DNA of 64,000 nucleotides, taken from the NCBI GenBank assembly GCA_021234155.1, contig JAJEKV010000006.1, forward strand, positions 7,160,435 to 7,224,434. Direction: 5' to 3'. Positions 35,719 to 47,860 of this stretch are shown piece after piece. The stretch comes from Isoetes taiwanensis (Eukaryota > Streptophyta > Lycopodiopsida > Isoetales > Isoetaceae). The position numbers and the translations under genes are program-made. A model generated the notes under the pieces. The model was not told where the DNA came from. It made no database searches and saw only the letters and a program-made list of their open reading frames with translations. Numbering within the stretch: the stretch's first letter is position 1; each line of letters begins with the position of its first letter.

Positions 35719-37700
35719 TCAAGAGTTCTCATCATCATCGTTAGCTTCTTTAGCCACTAATTCTTGCAACTGAGCCCCCACACTACTGGGGATCACCACT
35801 GACAACGGCCTGGTCTCTACGGCCCAACCATAGTCTATTGTTTTCAAATGTTGGTAGCGTGGCGGGTCATTAGGATTGGGTCTCCAATTCTTGCTCCAGC
35901 AATCCCTATACTGCATTGCATATGAGGTTCCCTTTCTGGCAACAGGCTCAAACCAAGAGACAAACACCTCTTCGTAATGTGGGAGATTAGGGTCCTGTAT
36001 TGGGTCCTCTTCGGCAAAAGCCATCCACGTCGGGCAGTTATCATGTGGCCTGATTAGCAAGAGCATTCCTTTCTTGACATCTTGGTAGGGGTCGAATATT
36101 TCAACTGGGTTCTTGGGTTCACCCAGAAAGGCCCTACGTAATGAGATGCTTCAATGTGCTCATCCACAAACACGTTTTCAGGTTCTTCCAATGCACTTTG
36201 CCTGGTGCTGGGCCAGAAATCCTGAATGACAGCTCTACCGGGCTGCACGTCCCCAAGCACCGCAAAGAAGGTGGACCAAGAGTCAATAACTTCATTCATA
36301 TATATGTTAGACCATGAGTTATCGCCAGCTCTAGAAATAGCTGCCCGTGCATCATGTACTTGGCAATAGAAGCTCTCAATGCACCTATATCTTTCAAGCT
36401 CCCATATGGTCGCATCGACCTTAGGTGACCCTCTCGTAATCATAGGTAAACCTTGGGCATCCTCCTTCCACATTCCGATTCCCTTTTCGGTGGAGCCACT
36501 CCCTATGCCTTGGCCTCATCTTGTAGAACATTAGTGGCCATCCATCCTTCATGCGAGAACTTGAAGAGTAGAGGTTCCAAGTGACCACATAAACGGTCCT
36601 TCTTTTCAGGGATAAAACCTTTCACCTAATTCCTTCCAATTAGGAACCTCTTACACAAGGTAAGGTGAAGGAGACTTTGAACTACACCGCCTCAAGAGTT
36701 GCATAAGCTCAAATAGTCAATGCATCCGATCTTCTCATTAGAGTAGAGTAGTTTCCAAAGAGGGCATCTATGTCATCGTGGGTGTGTCCAACCATCATGA
36801 ATCCCAAATGCACTTTGATCAAAGACACCTAACCAAACCAAGTATGACAAGTAAGAGAAAAGATATCTATTCTTATTTTGACCGAAAGCAATTATCTAGT
36901 CGCAAGTAAAGTCTCCTAGGCAACTTGTTCGGTACCATGGGGCCTTTGTTAGGAGGCATAAAATCATTTCTACTGTCATTTACCATTTTTGTCCGAAGGG
37001 CATCTGTGTTTAAAATTGCTCCACCCCACCGCCAGACGATCCAGATCTCTCAAATGGCCCCAATTATCCTCGATGATTTATTCTCCGGTGTCTTCAAGGT
37101 ATGATTCAAGGATCCCACATGAAAGTTAGAATCATCAGGCCGAGGTCCAAAGGGAGAAGTGGCCCAAGGCACCTATACCATGGCCGTGCATGAGAGCACT
37201 GTAACACTCACCTTCGGGCCGCTCACCCCTCCATACGGACTTTGCTAGCTTTTCTAGACGAGGGACCATGGTCTTATTCTGATCCATCTTATCATGTATA
37301 ATGGTTAAAGCGTGCTCAGAGATCTATGAGACAAAGCTCTCCAGACAAGTAAAGGCTCCTACATGAAATGGGGCGTCATATGTGATTTTCTCTCCATTGC
37401 AAGTACCCTTCTTTCATTTGGATCTCTCGGTCTTAGCAAGCTTTTCCTTTATGACAATCTGTGTGTTACACTTAGAAAAAACTATCCTTTTAGCTATTGC
37501 CACCTCTCGAATGATTCTCTTTCCAAGCGCATTTAAATGATGAAGGAGAAATATGCTGCCCCGCCATCATCTCTCAGAACGGTAATATCTACTTCTTGGT
37601 GTATATCCTTCTTAGTCAAGACTAAAGGTAGCCTCTTAACATTTTGTTCGCTACCCCCGCCGTAATTTTCGAAGATTGTGGCATCGTCTCTGCGTTTTCA
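35719..37700 (-). pseudogene. DUF7869-type transposase-like domain region
   Basis: Read on the minus strand across several frameshifts, this contains the blocks of DUF7869 proteins, a family with an RNase H-like, transposase-like core found in transposon-like genes. The blocks, in order, are FSKCNT near 37470, IIHDKMDQNKTMVPRL near 37290, RRLYLRLDN (expected LDNC) near 36900, and the signature GFMMVGHTHDDIDALFG near 36780. Two longer open pieces follow: 36054-36473 (ending near FVDEHIEASHYVGPFW) and 35719-36066 (with WMAFAEEDP and DDDENS at the end). These last two join after one frame change near 36100. It is the 3' part of the gene that starts at 38840. Confidence 0.75.
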
Positions 37701-37701
37701 T

Positions 37702-38840
37702 CTATGAACATAGATAGCACAAAGATTGCCACCAAAGTATGAGACCTTGGCTTCTTAGAACCACTATTTCCGTGCTCGGCAATTTCGGGCCATCATTGAA
37801 GAGCTTCTTCCACTTGTAAAAAGTGGAAATGGGTATGCCATAGGCTTTATGCCATGCTTTCACGCACACCTGTTTGTTATTCAACATCAGGTTGCGGACT
37901 ACACCATTTTCAGAGCAAAGATCTAGCATGTTATATGCAAAGGTTGTGCGCTCTGAGGACTTTATGTTCCAGTAAAAGGTTCTCATGCAAGTATCTCCTT
38001 GGATGTAAAATTTCCACAGCATCTTTTCATGCAGCACAATGATGACCTGAAGTCTAAAATAGCCTCAGCACTAGTTTTTCTTTCACATTTGGTTTGTGCT
38101 GGACGTGTCCTGGGTCTCCGATTGACCATGAGGTAAGGTCTCTTTTTGGTGATGCCACTTTCGGGTCTAATGGAGTAAGGTTCATTCTCCACATCCTTCT
38201 CCTTCACTGCAACCACGAGAGTAGAAACTTGAATGTTATCAACGAGCACGAAGGCTATGGGCCATCTTACAAGGTCATGCAGTTGGGGCATTTCTGCACA
38301 AGCTTGGCAGCGCATAGAGATCTTTTCGGGCATTGGAAATAGGCTCATGATAGTAGCAGCTATCGAGCCTTCCCCTAACTTCACGTCAGCGACAGCATGG
38401 TTTGGATCGGCAAAAACGATAACATCATAACCGTAAGCCATGTGGCAGCATTCATGCATGAGTGTGCATGCCTTCTCAATTAACTCATCTCTAGAAAGCC
38501 CTTCCACATGATTCGTCTCATTATTGGGTAATCTCTCATTGCCTCCGACCTGCCAGTTTATGCGTTTAATCTGTCCTGGTGGCGTGCAAACTTCATCCTC
38601 TGTCACAAGCTGACCATCAATGTCCTTCTTGTACCATAACACAAAACTCCCCACAGCTTCACCAATTTTTTCTACTTCCAGCTCGGGAACTGGTAGTGGC
38701 AACTGTCCATCCAAAACATTCACAATCGAAACAACCACCATACCCTCCGGGACAATCGAATTGTGATGGCGCTCGAAATTGTGGACTCTTCCTTCTGCCA
38801 CCTTTTTCCCCAACAGATAAAGCGAGATTACATCCGCCAT
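37702..38840 (-). CDS. DUF8039-like and helix-rich N-terminal part of the DUF7869-type gene
   Basis: The 285-codon ORF 37983-38840 begins MADVISLYLLGKKVAEGRV and contains VLDGQLPLPVPELE and GEAVGSFVLWYK. This is the pattern of DUF8039, a domain common in plant CACTA-type and other transposon proteins. After one frame change near 38030 the reading continues (37702-38037) with NKQVCVKAWHKAYGIPISTF, the helix-rich block that precedes the DUF7869 core in that family. A splice or a frameshift must join them. The gene is transcribed away from the methyltransferase-like gene; about 1.4 kb separates the two 5' ends. Its function is inferred from family membership only. Confidence 0.7.
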
Positions 38841-40020
38841 CCTACAAACAAGAGGTCGTTAATATCGTGGCCGCGATCTTCATAAGCAAATAGAACTCTA
38901 CTACAAAAAGACAACTGGGAGATAAAAAAATGCTAAGGACTTTCGCCACCGCGATCTTATCGAGCATAGGCAAGAATGCGGTCGCGCTTTCTGCAAGCAT
39001 TCACACTAGCTGTTTAGATAAGAACTCATGTGGAAAGCACATGTCGAGATTAGCATGTGGTTTCGACTCATACTTGTAAGTTTTTCAGAGTTCTTAAGTA
39101 AATAACAAGTGTAGATGGTTGAAGATATCGCGACCGCGATCTCTTCGAGCACAAGAGTTAAAGCATTGACTTCCAGATTAAAGCATTACTCTTACCTCAC
39201 AGATCTGGAAATGGTGGCGTCAACGTCTCCCTGTAGCCAATGACCCGTCAGAAGCTGCAGTGCCATAAAAACATGTTTTGTATCATCCACAAGGAGAAAG
39301 AAAGCATATATTTGAAACACGTGAACATTGTATAATAAATACAGCAGAGTGCACAGGTTTGCTGAGAACATCTATTTTTAAATACTCTAATCCAAAGTAT
39401 CAGCAGGTACGAGATAAATCCATATAATGCATAGTGATGTTTCAGTAGAATCAATTCAATGCCGAGGACCCTGTAAGGAAACATTCTTTAAGGAAGAATT
39501 ATTTATTATTGATCATGAACTAACAGCAGATTCTTAACAGGTTGTAGTTATCATTGAAATTCATTGGAACATTAACTTTGAGTTCACTTCACTGAGAGAT
39601 ATGCATCAGGATAGCCCTTTTACCTCGCCCGAAAGACACAAGTCGAAGCAGTGGAAGAAATCGAAATGTATAGTGGCGCAGTGCAAGCGGATTATCAGCG
39701 CCTTTGTCAGCGCCTTCAATTGATGCGGGAATCTGCAGCAAAACCTTTGGAGAACTTGGCACAGCTTAGGCGCAGCTCGAGTGTCTCCGAGATCTTGCAA
39801 AACAAACAAATTTGAATTGGCTTTTCCCGCTTTCACTTCAAATGTTTATTACCGAATTCAAATTCTCCTGTCATTGTCCATCCGTAATCTAGTTTCTTTT
39901 TCTGGCCTTTATGGCTGCTTAATATGTCAGGTTCATTTAATGAACTGACTGTACGGGAGGAATTTGAATGCGGACGTTGAAGTGGACAAAGACTCTCGTA
40001 CGGATTGCTTGCTTTATGCT
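38841..40020. other. Divergent intergenic region with palindromic motifs
   Basis: No convincing ORF. It carries variants of the ATCGCGNNCGCGAT motif at about 38864, 38944, 38976 and 39125. Confidence 0.6.
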
Positions 40021-40024
40021 TAGG

Positions 40025-40205
40025 GTTCCTTCGCACGGTCGCATTTATGGCCGGTACTCAATAAAGCCCGCCGGCCGGTAATTAATACGGCCGGCGCGTA
40101 ATTAATGCGCCCGCACGTACGGCGTCATTATGGCTGGCACGCCAATCCACGCATCATTATGCTCGGCAGGTATTTAATTTCCGCGGCCGCGTTCCTGTAT
40201 AAATT
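40025..40205 (+). promoter_or_regulatory. Modular CpG/AT promoter with TATA box
   Basis: About seven modules follow one another every 20-28 bp. Each alternates a GC part (GCCGGC-like) with an AT part (TAATTAAT, TCATTATG or similar). A TATA box (TGTATAAATTC, about 40195) follows, then a leader and an ATG at 40339. The AT parts resemble homeodomain sites; that is inference. Confidence 0.55.
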
Positions 40206-40338
40206 CGCACACGAAGAAACTCATATCATCTTCAGCGACCGCGATTTGTTCAGCGCCTAGCGCCTTTGAGCTTGCAGCGGCTTCAAGAACCTCCCTAAAA
40301 CAACTGGATTTTCATATTCAGCCGGCGCCCGCGATCCC

Positions 40339-43300
40339 ATGGCACCTAAGGACTCCCTCAGAGAAGGTAAATTCTAACATTTCAGCTCAGCAAGATCGCC
40401 GCCGCGATCTTGCTTACTAGATTTTGTAAAGTTTTGATTGCTATAGCTGCTCAGCAAGATCGCGGCCGCGGTCTTGCTGAGCATAGTTTTTCTTTTCTGA
40501 GTAGTAGTATAGTAGCTCACCAGATGTTCGTGAGCAGTGGTATTGTTTTCTTGCCCTGCTTAGCTGCTACACAACATCGCGGCCGCGATAGTGTGGAGTA
40601 CTATTATAGTTGCTTGGAAGGATCGCGGTCGCGGCTCTCTTGAGTAGTTTATACTTTTCGTTGTTCAACATTATGCAGCCTATCAGGCACTCACCACAGG
40701 CTTTTGTTTACAGCCCTTGCTCTGTTTTGTGGACCGGATGTCGAACCCATCCGTATCATAACCCCTTCTAATGAACGCAAATGGTGTATAGAGATTGCAC
40801 AAGCAATACCACACATTAAAGGTGACCGCAGAAAGGACCTGTGCCTGTTCCTGCGAACTGGAAAGAAACCTTAGGACGTTGAACAAGTTGGCATAGTGGT
40901 GGCAATGTGGGAAGGCACGAAGAACAATGTGCAAGATGCTATCATATGCAGCATCGAGGATACACACCAATTGCGCCCCGAGTACATTCGAAGTGGCGCT
41001 TATTATGACCCATCTATGATGACAAACCCGACCAAAATGAACAAGCCACCTACGGGGAAAAACGCCCCAACATCAGCTAAGGGTTATGAATGGGTGTTGC
41101 CATCTTATGAATCTCTCTTTGTCGGTATAAAGGGAAACAGAGACATCTTGGTAGGGTTCTCGGCATGCGTAAAATGGTTTGTCCACAGACAAGAAGCCTC
41201 CCGAAGCCGTGCTTTGAAAGCGATTCGACGAGAAAATGCCCCCGGTGATGGACACCAACCGCTAAGAGCCGTGGCCAAGAAAAAAGTGTGAAGCCAATTG
41301 CTACTTTGGGAGAGCCTTCAAAGATCAAAAAACAGATTGTTGAAGAACCACAATCCACTTATAAACCACTCCCGGTATTATTAACCCTACTCTTCCTCTT
41401 GCTTTGAAGGCCCCGGATAGCACTACATCCGGTGGATTTATTCCAAAAAAACTTACTACTTTCAAAATTAACCTTAGAAATCTGAACACTGACGATAGCC
41501 CGCAGCCCGCCAGCTTCTCAAACCCCTTCATTACGGAAGCCTCCTCTAGACTAGCATTGACATGGCCACACGCGACCGCCATTCGAAGTCGAAGTTGAAG
41601 TTCAATCAGGAAGAGGAATAAGATGGCGAGAGCAAACCACTCAAAAGCTTGAACAGTTTAAACGGTTTTACCCCTTAGGGGTTAATTGGTTTACAAAGAT
41701 TTCTATTTTTTATTGTGAACCTGCACCAGCAAACCTGACACACCGAATGCGATCAAATGACCATGTTCAAACTCTGGTTAAAAGCTTCAAGATATACCCA
41801 ACAGAGCTCCTCACACATCGCCGACGTCGCCGCCATTTGACCCTATTACCAGGTAACTGATTCTGTATCTTTTGGGCACTCGTTATTTAGATTTGACTTG
41901 ATGGTTGTCTATTTTTCAGGAGGAGGGTGACATGGAGCAATCCAGAGGATTTAAAGGGCAAGAAATTTTACATTATTTCTGGCAACCACAAGATTTTGCG
42001 CAAGACAACTCCTTTGTTCTATTGCCGGCCGCTTGGAGCAAAGAACTAGAATTTGCTAAAGTATATGCTAGAAGAAAAATCGAGAGTGCTCAACGGAAAT
42101 CTTACGCACAAGGAATATATAGAGTTGAGTATTCAATGCAATCAAGTAATTGCAAACACCGCCTACGAGTACCACCGATTGAAAATCGCAACAACTTCGT
42201 CATCAGCACAAGGCTTATGGCTGTCCTCCACAAGGACCGATAGGGACGGCTAGAACTTCAGCTTGGAAGGTATTTATTCATTTTCTACTCGCCAACATCG
42301 CGGCCGCGATCTTGATGACCTTTGCTTCTGCAGGATTTCCATGAAATTGCAACGACCACTTTGAAAGTGCAGGAGCTTAAGGATGAAAACCAGTTCATCT
42401 TTATGGATGAGAAGGTTTTCAAGAAGTTAATGGAAGTTGTCGGACTGTGGGTGAACCATAAGCTCAGTGACGACCATGGTGAGTTTCCGGACAAGCCATC
42501 CAAAGACTTCTTTAACAAGACCTGGCTCCGGTTGCTACGAGGTATGTCGAATGCAGAGGTGTCATGTACCCGATGAGATTATAGAAGGCAAGACGTATTT
42601 AAAGGTGCGTGGTATAGGGGAGATTTGATTGCAAACAATGGGCAACCGACATCGTAACCCCCGACTTTTATGAGGCGCGAAATTTTATCTTATGCCCCAA
42701 ATTTGCCGCGAAGGATTTCGATAGTCGGGAGGAATTGCTTCGTGCTTTTCCCCGATTTGATCAAGCAGAGAATACTTGATATATCGATAACCCATACAGA
42801 GTACGTGAAGGCTAACTATAACAAGGATCATACACTAGGTAACCTACCTGTAGAAGCCTTCTCGAGCCAATCGTAAATATTCTAAAGCCGTAAGAGGCTA
42901 GAAAAAGAAAAGAGAAGAAAAATATTGTCATAGCAAAGGACAAAGGATGGCATCCCTACTTCCTCCCCAAAGGTCGAGAATGCCACATTGATATTTATTG
43001 ACATACGAGGGATGAACAAGGTATGGGATTGCAAGAAATACACGTATCTATTTACAAGGATAGCTACCATGACTACCGCCAAAGTTTATCACTTGGTTAT
43101 TATCATGCGCCCGTGAATTTGCCCAATTGCTTGTACAAATGAAGCAAATTCGTGGAGGTGGCCACCGCCTTTAGGTTCTTATGAAGAAATGGGTTGGGAG
43201 AACAAACGAAGGGTGAAAGAATATCAAGACTATATTAGTCATATGTGCATTAACAGGAGTGATGTTCGTAGCACTTTGTGTAACCCGAGCTGGAGCTTAG

Positions 43301-43354
43301 CCTATCTCCACACAAAGAAAGCTCCTAAAGCAACACCATTGCCTCCATGCCGCT
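40339..43354 (+). pseudogene. Upstream exons of the methyltransferase-like gene
   Basis: Exon 1 (40339-40366) reads MAPKDSLRE and ends in a GTAAAT donor. Exon 2 begins at 40687 (or at 40714, nine codons later, in the same phase) and reads LALFCGPDVEPIRI. It has one TAG at 40872 and then stays open to 41291 (KGYEWVLPSYESLFVGIKG). Further open pieces are 41400-41598, 41905-42250 (after a TTTTCAG acceptor near 41920) and, after a 65-bp intron (about 42270-42334) holding one palindromic motif, 42335-42545. The piece 42620-42780 reads TPDFYEARNFILC in one frame. Stops and frameshifts interrupt it, so it is degraded or badly assembled. I know no match for this N-terminal part. Confidence 0.5.
40392..40634. 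repeat. Cluster of ATCGCGGCCGCGAT palindromes
   Basis: Four near-identical palindromic sites at 40392-40411, 40456-40475, 40576-40589 and 40620-40634, all inside the first intron of the methyltransferase-like gene. Related sites lie at 38864, 38944, 39125, 40224, 40326, 42297-42313, 44472-44486 and 44620-44635. Confidence 0.85.
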
Positions 43355-44347
43355 GTGAGGTGTAATGAGGATGCCGATGAGAAGATAAAAAAGAAGTTTC
43401 AAACTCTTTTTACAGGCAAACCAAGATACAAATGGGCGGCAATGGAAGGAGATCTTGTATTGAAATGCCCGCTGAAAACCTTGTATGCCTATTATATTGT
43501 TGATCAGCTGGTGCCCACTGACGGTTGCGTTCTGGATTTCTTTTCGGCTGGAACAGCTTCTCGTGTCGCTCTTATGCAAGGCAAAAAGAGTGTGGGCTTT
43601 GAAAGTTCAGGTAAAGTGTGCCATTTCCTGAGGGCCTTCTTGGAAACGCTTGAGAAAATGGCCAGTCAAACCACGGGGGGATCTGAAGAAGAGGAGAAAG
43701 CAGAGAATGCAGAGCCTAATCCTTTGCTGCCCAATATCAGTATTACCCAAAACACAGATATATCAGGGTTGGATACCATTTTGGATAACCTCGATGCTAA
43801 GTCCTACGAGGAGAGAATGCAAGAAACAAAGCGCTTGCTGGAAGTGACGGAAAAAGGTATTCAAGCTCTCGAGCCCACTTTTCAAAAATTAAGTGCACTG
43901 AATGAGAAGATTGATGGGTACATGCCATTCTTGACAGGCGAACATAAGTTTGAATACATGGGCGTAGAGCACATGCAAATAGACCAACAACACATGGAAA
44001 CAGACGAACATCACATGGAAACAGACCAAGATGAGGCTGTTGGGACACAAGAGCATCAGGTACACTGCAAGAAGCAGAAGCTTTTTCATCCACATGAGAC
44101 TGCTACACAATCGAAGAAGGAACTTATAGGCGTGAACAGTGCAGGGGAGAGTGAAAATGCGGAGCCTGATTCACATGTGGAGTGCATCGCAAAGGCCATG
44201 GGTGTTGAGATTCCAGAGGTCACAGGTTATTCAGAGATGGACGCAACACAAACTATAGAATTGGGTAGAGCGCACGTCATCCGCATGGCCAATGAAATGG
44301 GTGTGATACCTGATAGTGTATCTGAAACACAATCACAAGAATTGTAG
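43355..44347 (+). CDS. N4/N6-type methyltransferase-like C-terminal exon
   Basis: This is the longest clean frame of the gene (330 codons to TAG). It probably starts at a splice site further upstream, since it has no good ATG. Residues 45-95 resemble the SAM-binding end of N4/N6 DNA methyltransferases: VLDFFSAGTASRVAL corresponds to VLDPFxGSGTT, and GKKSVGFESS to the GRxxIGIE strand. The catalytic (D/N/S)PPY/W box was not found, so activity is doubtful. From about residue 105 the protein is acidic and low-complexity, with a run of HMETD-like units near 212-235. The 3' end is duplicated, decayed, at 1-720. A role in DNA modification is inference from the fold only. Confidence 0.55.
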   Translation: MRCNEDADEKIKKKFQTLFTGKPRYKWAAMEGDLVLKCPLKTLYAYYIVDQLVPTDGCVLDFFSAGTASRVALMQGKKSVGFESSGKVCHFLRAFLETLEKMASQTTGGSEEEEKAENAEPNPLLPNISITQNTDISGLDTILDNLDAKSYEERMQETKRLLEVTEKGIQALEPTFQKLSALNEKIDGYMPFLTGEHKFEYMGVEHMQIDQQHMETDEHHMETDQDEAVGTQEHQVHCKKQKLFHPHETATQSKKELIGVNSAGESENAEPDSHVECIAKAMGVEIPEVTGYSEMDATQTIELGRAHVIRMANEMGVIPDSVSETQSQEL

Positions 44348-45593
44348 TTGCATTCCTCAAGAATGATTACTGTACATTACTTCCTTCAATGGAAATTTTT
44401 GTTTCAGGAATATGTATTACCATATCTTTTTGTCCTTACTACTACTTCGTGCATGTTTAATGTTAAAAATAATCGCGGCCGCGATCCTCTGTGGCAAATA
44501 CATAGCTTTAAATACTGAAATGTTTGTGCTATGCTTGCTCCACTGTACCTATTTTGTACATAATGCTCTCATATGGTTTTAATAAAAAGCTCATTATTTT
44601 GTCTCTTTTCTGCTGCGAAAGATCGCGTTCGCGATTCTTGCGATAAGATAGAGCATTCCCTCCAACTACATTCTACTCACGATGGACCTTTGCATGAGCT
44701 ATAAAAACTATATTTCCGAACAACACCGAATCATTGGCAGAATTTGTACAAAAAAACGCCAACTTTTACTCAGTTGCTAGTAGTTTGTGCACTATATGGC
44801 TAACCACGAACCTATTTCATGCTAAACGAGAATTCCAAATTTCTCTAATTAATTAATTCATGCTTGGAGCTGTGGAAAGATCTGTAGAACTAAGGCATAA
44901 CATAAAGAAAAAGCAAGGATAAGAAATGGCCTGAGAATATTGTGACAAATAAAATAGAACTCATGATTCAGATGAATCTATGAATAGATCTGCAGAACTA
45001 AGGAATAACGTAAGGTTAAAATATGCTTACCTTGTGTCCAGTTTGATCAACGTTCTTAAAGTAAAATCATAAAATGAAAGCTGCAGCCTAATGGATAGCC
45101 ACAAATAAGAAAGGCATCGTCTTAGTTGGGGTGTTCATCTTTCATCTTGAGCTTACTGGAATGGAGTTCCTGAAAGGCAAACATAGAACAATGAGTACAT
45201 CTTACTCCCCAATGAATCTACTCCTCTAAATTTTACCCATCTTCCGGATTAAGAAATGCATGTGTCGCTAGGCCTGTTTTGTCGGATATGCTAGGGATAT
45301 GCACAATGGTACGGCTTTTTTATATTACAGAGCCGCAAGACATACATCAAGCCAGCATGCATGAGCCAAAGGCATGCAAAGTGAAAATTCATGCAAGGGA
45401 GAAGAAGCTCCACATAATAGTCATAGCTGGAGCTCCATGGTTTTGCTTACAGAGCAAGAATGTGTTTGCTGGAAGAGCTTTATCCACCATGGTTATGGCG
45501 CAAAGTTTTCTTACCTCGGCGTTTCGTTGAGAATCGTAGCAGAGTAGCTTCATAGCAAGCATCATTAACATGATAGATATAGCCCGGGGGGTT

Positions 45594-45623
45594 CACACAT
45601 GTATTTCATAGAATACATGTGTG
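45594..45623. repeat. Perfect inverted repeat, 12-bp arms
   Basis: CACACATGTATT and its reverse complement are separated by six bases (TCATAG). It lies where copies A and B cannot be aligned (about 45580-45720 against 1965-2080). Confidence 0.85.
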
Positions 45624-46783
45624 TGGACGGAGAAGGGGTTTTTTTGAAGAAAAAAAAGTAGGTATACCTGCGGTCGCTCCTACGTTTTGGCGCCCAAGGT
45701 GTAAGTTTTTTTACGGTTACGACAACATTTCTTGGCAAGGCACAGGAGTTAGAAATACATTTGCAGGCTAGAGTTTTGTTGCTGATATCTTGAGATACGT
45801 TTGAAGGACTTTTTCCATATTTTGCAGCCCGATACTGCCGCCACTGTCTATTCTTTGTTATTGCAGAGCAATATCTTGGTTATGGCTTCGACCTATATCT
45901 TGTCTGATGGCACCCCGATGCTGCCGTCCTTGCAATATCTTGGTTGGTTATGGCTTCTACCAATGCACCCAAAGGTAAACCTTTAACGATATTGGGAGCT
46001 TTTATGTATGTGAAATAAGATTCTGTTAATACTGTCTTGAATGAATAGTGGCTTTCAATGACCTAGGTATTTTTTGTTTTGGCCTGACCCTTGGACAAAT
46101 ACACAGAAATGGCTTTGAATCTGTGACGGATAAGCTGGATATTCACACAAAGAGCTCAAAGATCAAAGTTTTGGCTAGTGTTTTCTTGTTGAGGATGATA
46201 AGCAGCACAAAAGCTTTTCGAATCTGTCTATTGCAGCTAAAAAAAACTCTCTCATGTTCTTTGCCATAGCCTACATTGGGCATGTCGGATTGTCTTCTGA
46301 ACCATGTTATAGCAGTGGCAAAGTATCAAAATACATTTGTTTACTCTTATATGTTTCGGTCGTACTTAAGCTATACAGGTCTTAAATATTTTGCAGGGTC
46401 TTAACGTTCGGGAGGTTTTATGATGCAAGCTGGTAACCATATTCATATGGTGCAGGCTGGCAAGGGTATCGAAGTTCACAGACAGGATTATTGCAACATC
46501 ATGCTTTTGTGCATTATTTGTGCATGCTGATTCATTTCAGAATTATTGGTTTTGCAACCGTTGTGGTGTACAACCTAGTTGGGGATTCGGTAAGTGATTT
46601 AGTCTAAAACAAGAGATGGCTACTGTCCAGAATAATTTGCATCATTAGTAACAAGCTTTTCTGAAATTAACTAGCCTTATATTGCCACCTATAATTTCTC
46701 ATTTGTATGCAGGCTTTGCAGGCTTTAGAAGTATCTGAATCCGAGCCAGTTGTATGCTTGTTTTAATCTTATCATGTTTGCAG

Positions 46784-47033
46784 ATTTGGTCCTCTCGGGA
46801 TTTCAAGCCTATCCAGACATTGGCTGGGCATGAGGGAAAAGTTATGGGTATTGATATTACATCAGGTATATTAAAACTTAGTAATCTTGTTTTTCTGGTT
46901 GAGATTTAAGTTTTATAACATTGTTCTTCTTATAATATGTACAGATGGCCATAAGATTGGAGAATACATTGCAACTGTATCTTATGATCGCACTATCAAA
47001 CTTTGGTCACATAATAAGCCTACTCTGGTCTAA
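46784..47033 (+). pseudogene. PRP4: PRP4 (U4/U6 snRNP WD40 protein) 3' exon fragment
   Basis: Exon 46784-46865 reads IWSSRDFKPIQTLAGHEG, then KVMGIDITS. Exon 46945-47033 reads HKIGEYIATVSYDRTIKLWS and ends in TAA. The acceptors (TTTGCAG, TGTACAG) and the GTATAT donor are good, and phases agree. These are the last WD40 repeats of the PRP4 splicing factor of the U4/U6.U5 tri-snRNP. An insertion of a few residues (IGEY) sits before IATVS. The earlier repeats are not found upstream, so this is a fragment, although it is unbroken. Confidence 0.75.
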
Positions 47034-47860
47034 TTTCAGCCATTAAGAAATGTTGTTGCAATGCTTTGCAAGAGAGAAATTCAACATGGTGATTTTGATG
47101 CACTGGCCTCTGACATGTATTATACAAACTCCAAGTTAATGACATCGGTATCTGTTAATGTTGAGAGCTCAAAATGTAGAAGGTTTTCTGAGTATTCCAT
47201 TTGGCATTCAAATTATTGCCTTCGGAAGCAAAAAGACATTACATGATGCTACCAACTAGCAAGGCAGAATTACTTTGAAATATAATCACAATATTGAGAG
47301 ATGGCAAAGACCAAGTTGTCGCAGGATAAACTAGTTGTGTAAGCCCTCTTTTAACTCCTTTGGCTCTTAATTTAATGCTCGTTGTGTTCATACGTTTCTG
47401 TCTCTGCTCTTGTTTTCTTTTTTCTTATATATATGGTGTTGTATACCCTATAAAAGTTTATTTGCAGCGTGAAGCACAAAACTGTTCCTCGCCTCTAGTA
47501 CCATTTCCTCATCATCTACGAATTGAATGGACTCAAAACTGCAGGGTGATTGGACATAACAGGGTGATTAAACAGGTTTGTGCTTCCTGCGCCCTTGCAT
47601 GCAGTAACAACATGGTTAGTCAGTTGGTGGTTTGGTCTATCTAAATGTGAGGATTATGAGATAAGTTTGTTGCATTAGAATGGTTATATGTTGTGAAAGC
47701 AAAGGTGAATTATACGTGGTTAACAATTTATATCTGATTACAATATAACCAGGACAATATAACCTTCTTCTTTGTTGCTGAGCCTGGAAATATTGAACGC
47801 AATGTTTTCCTTTCACATTTTTTTCTTTTACCTACAACTTTCTCTACTCATCATGTATGT

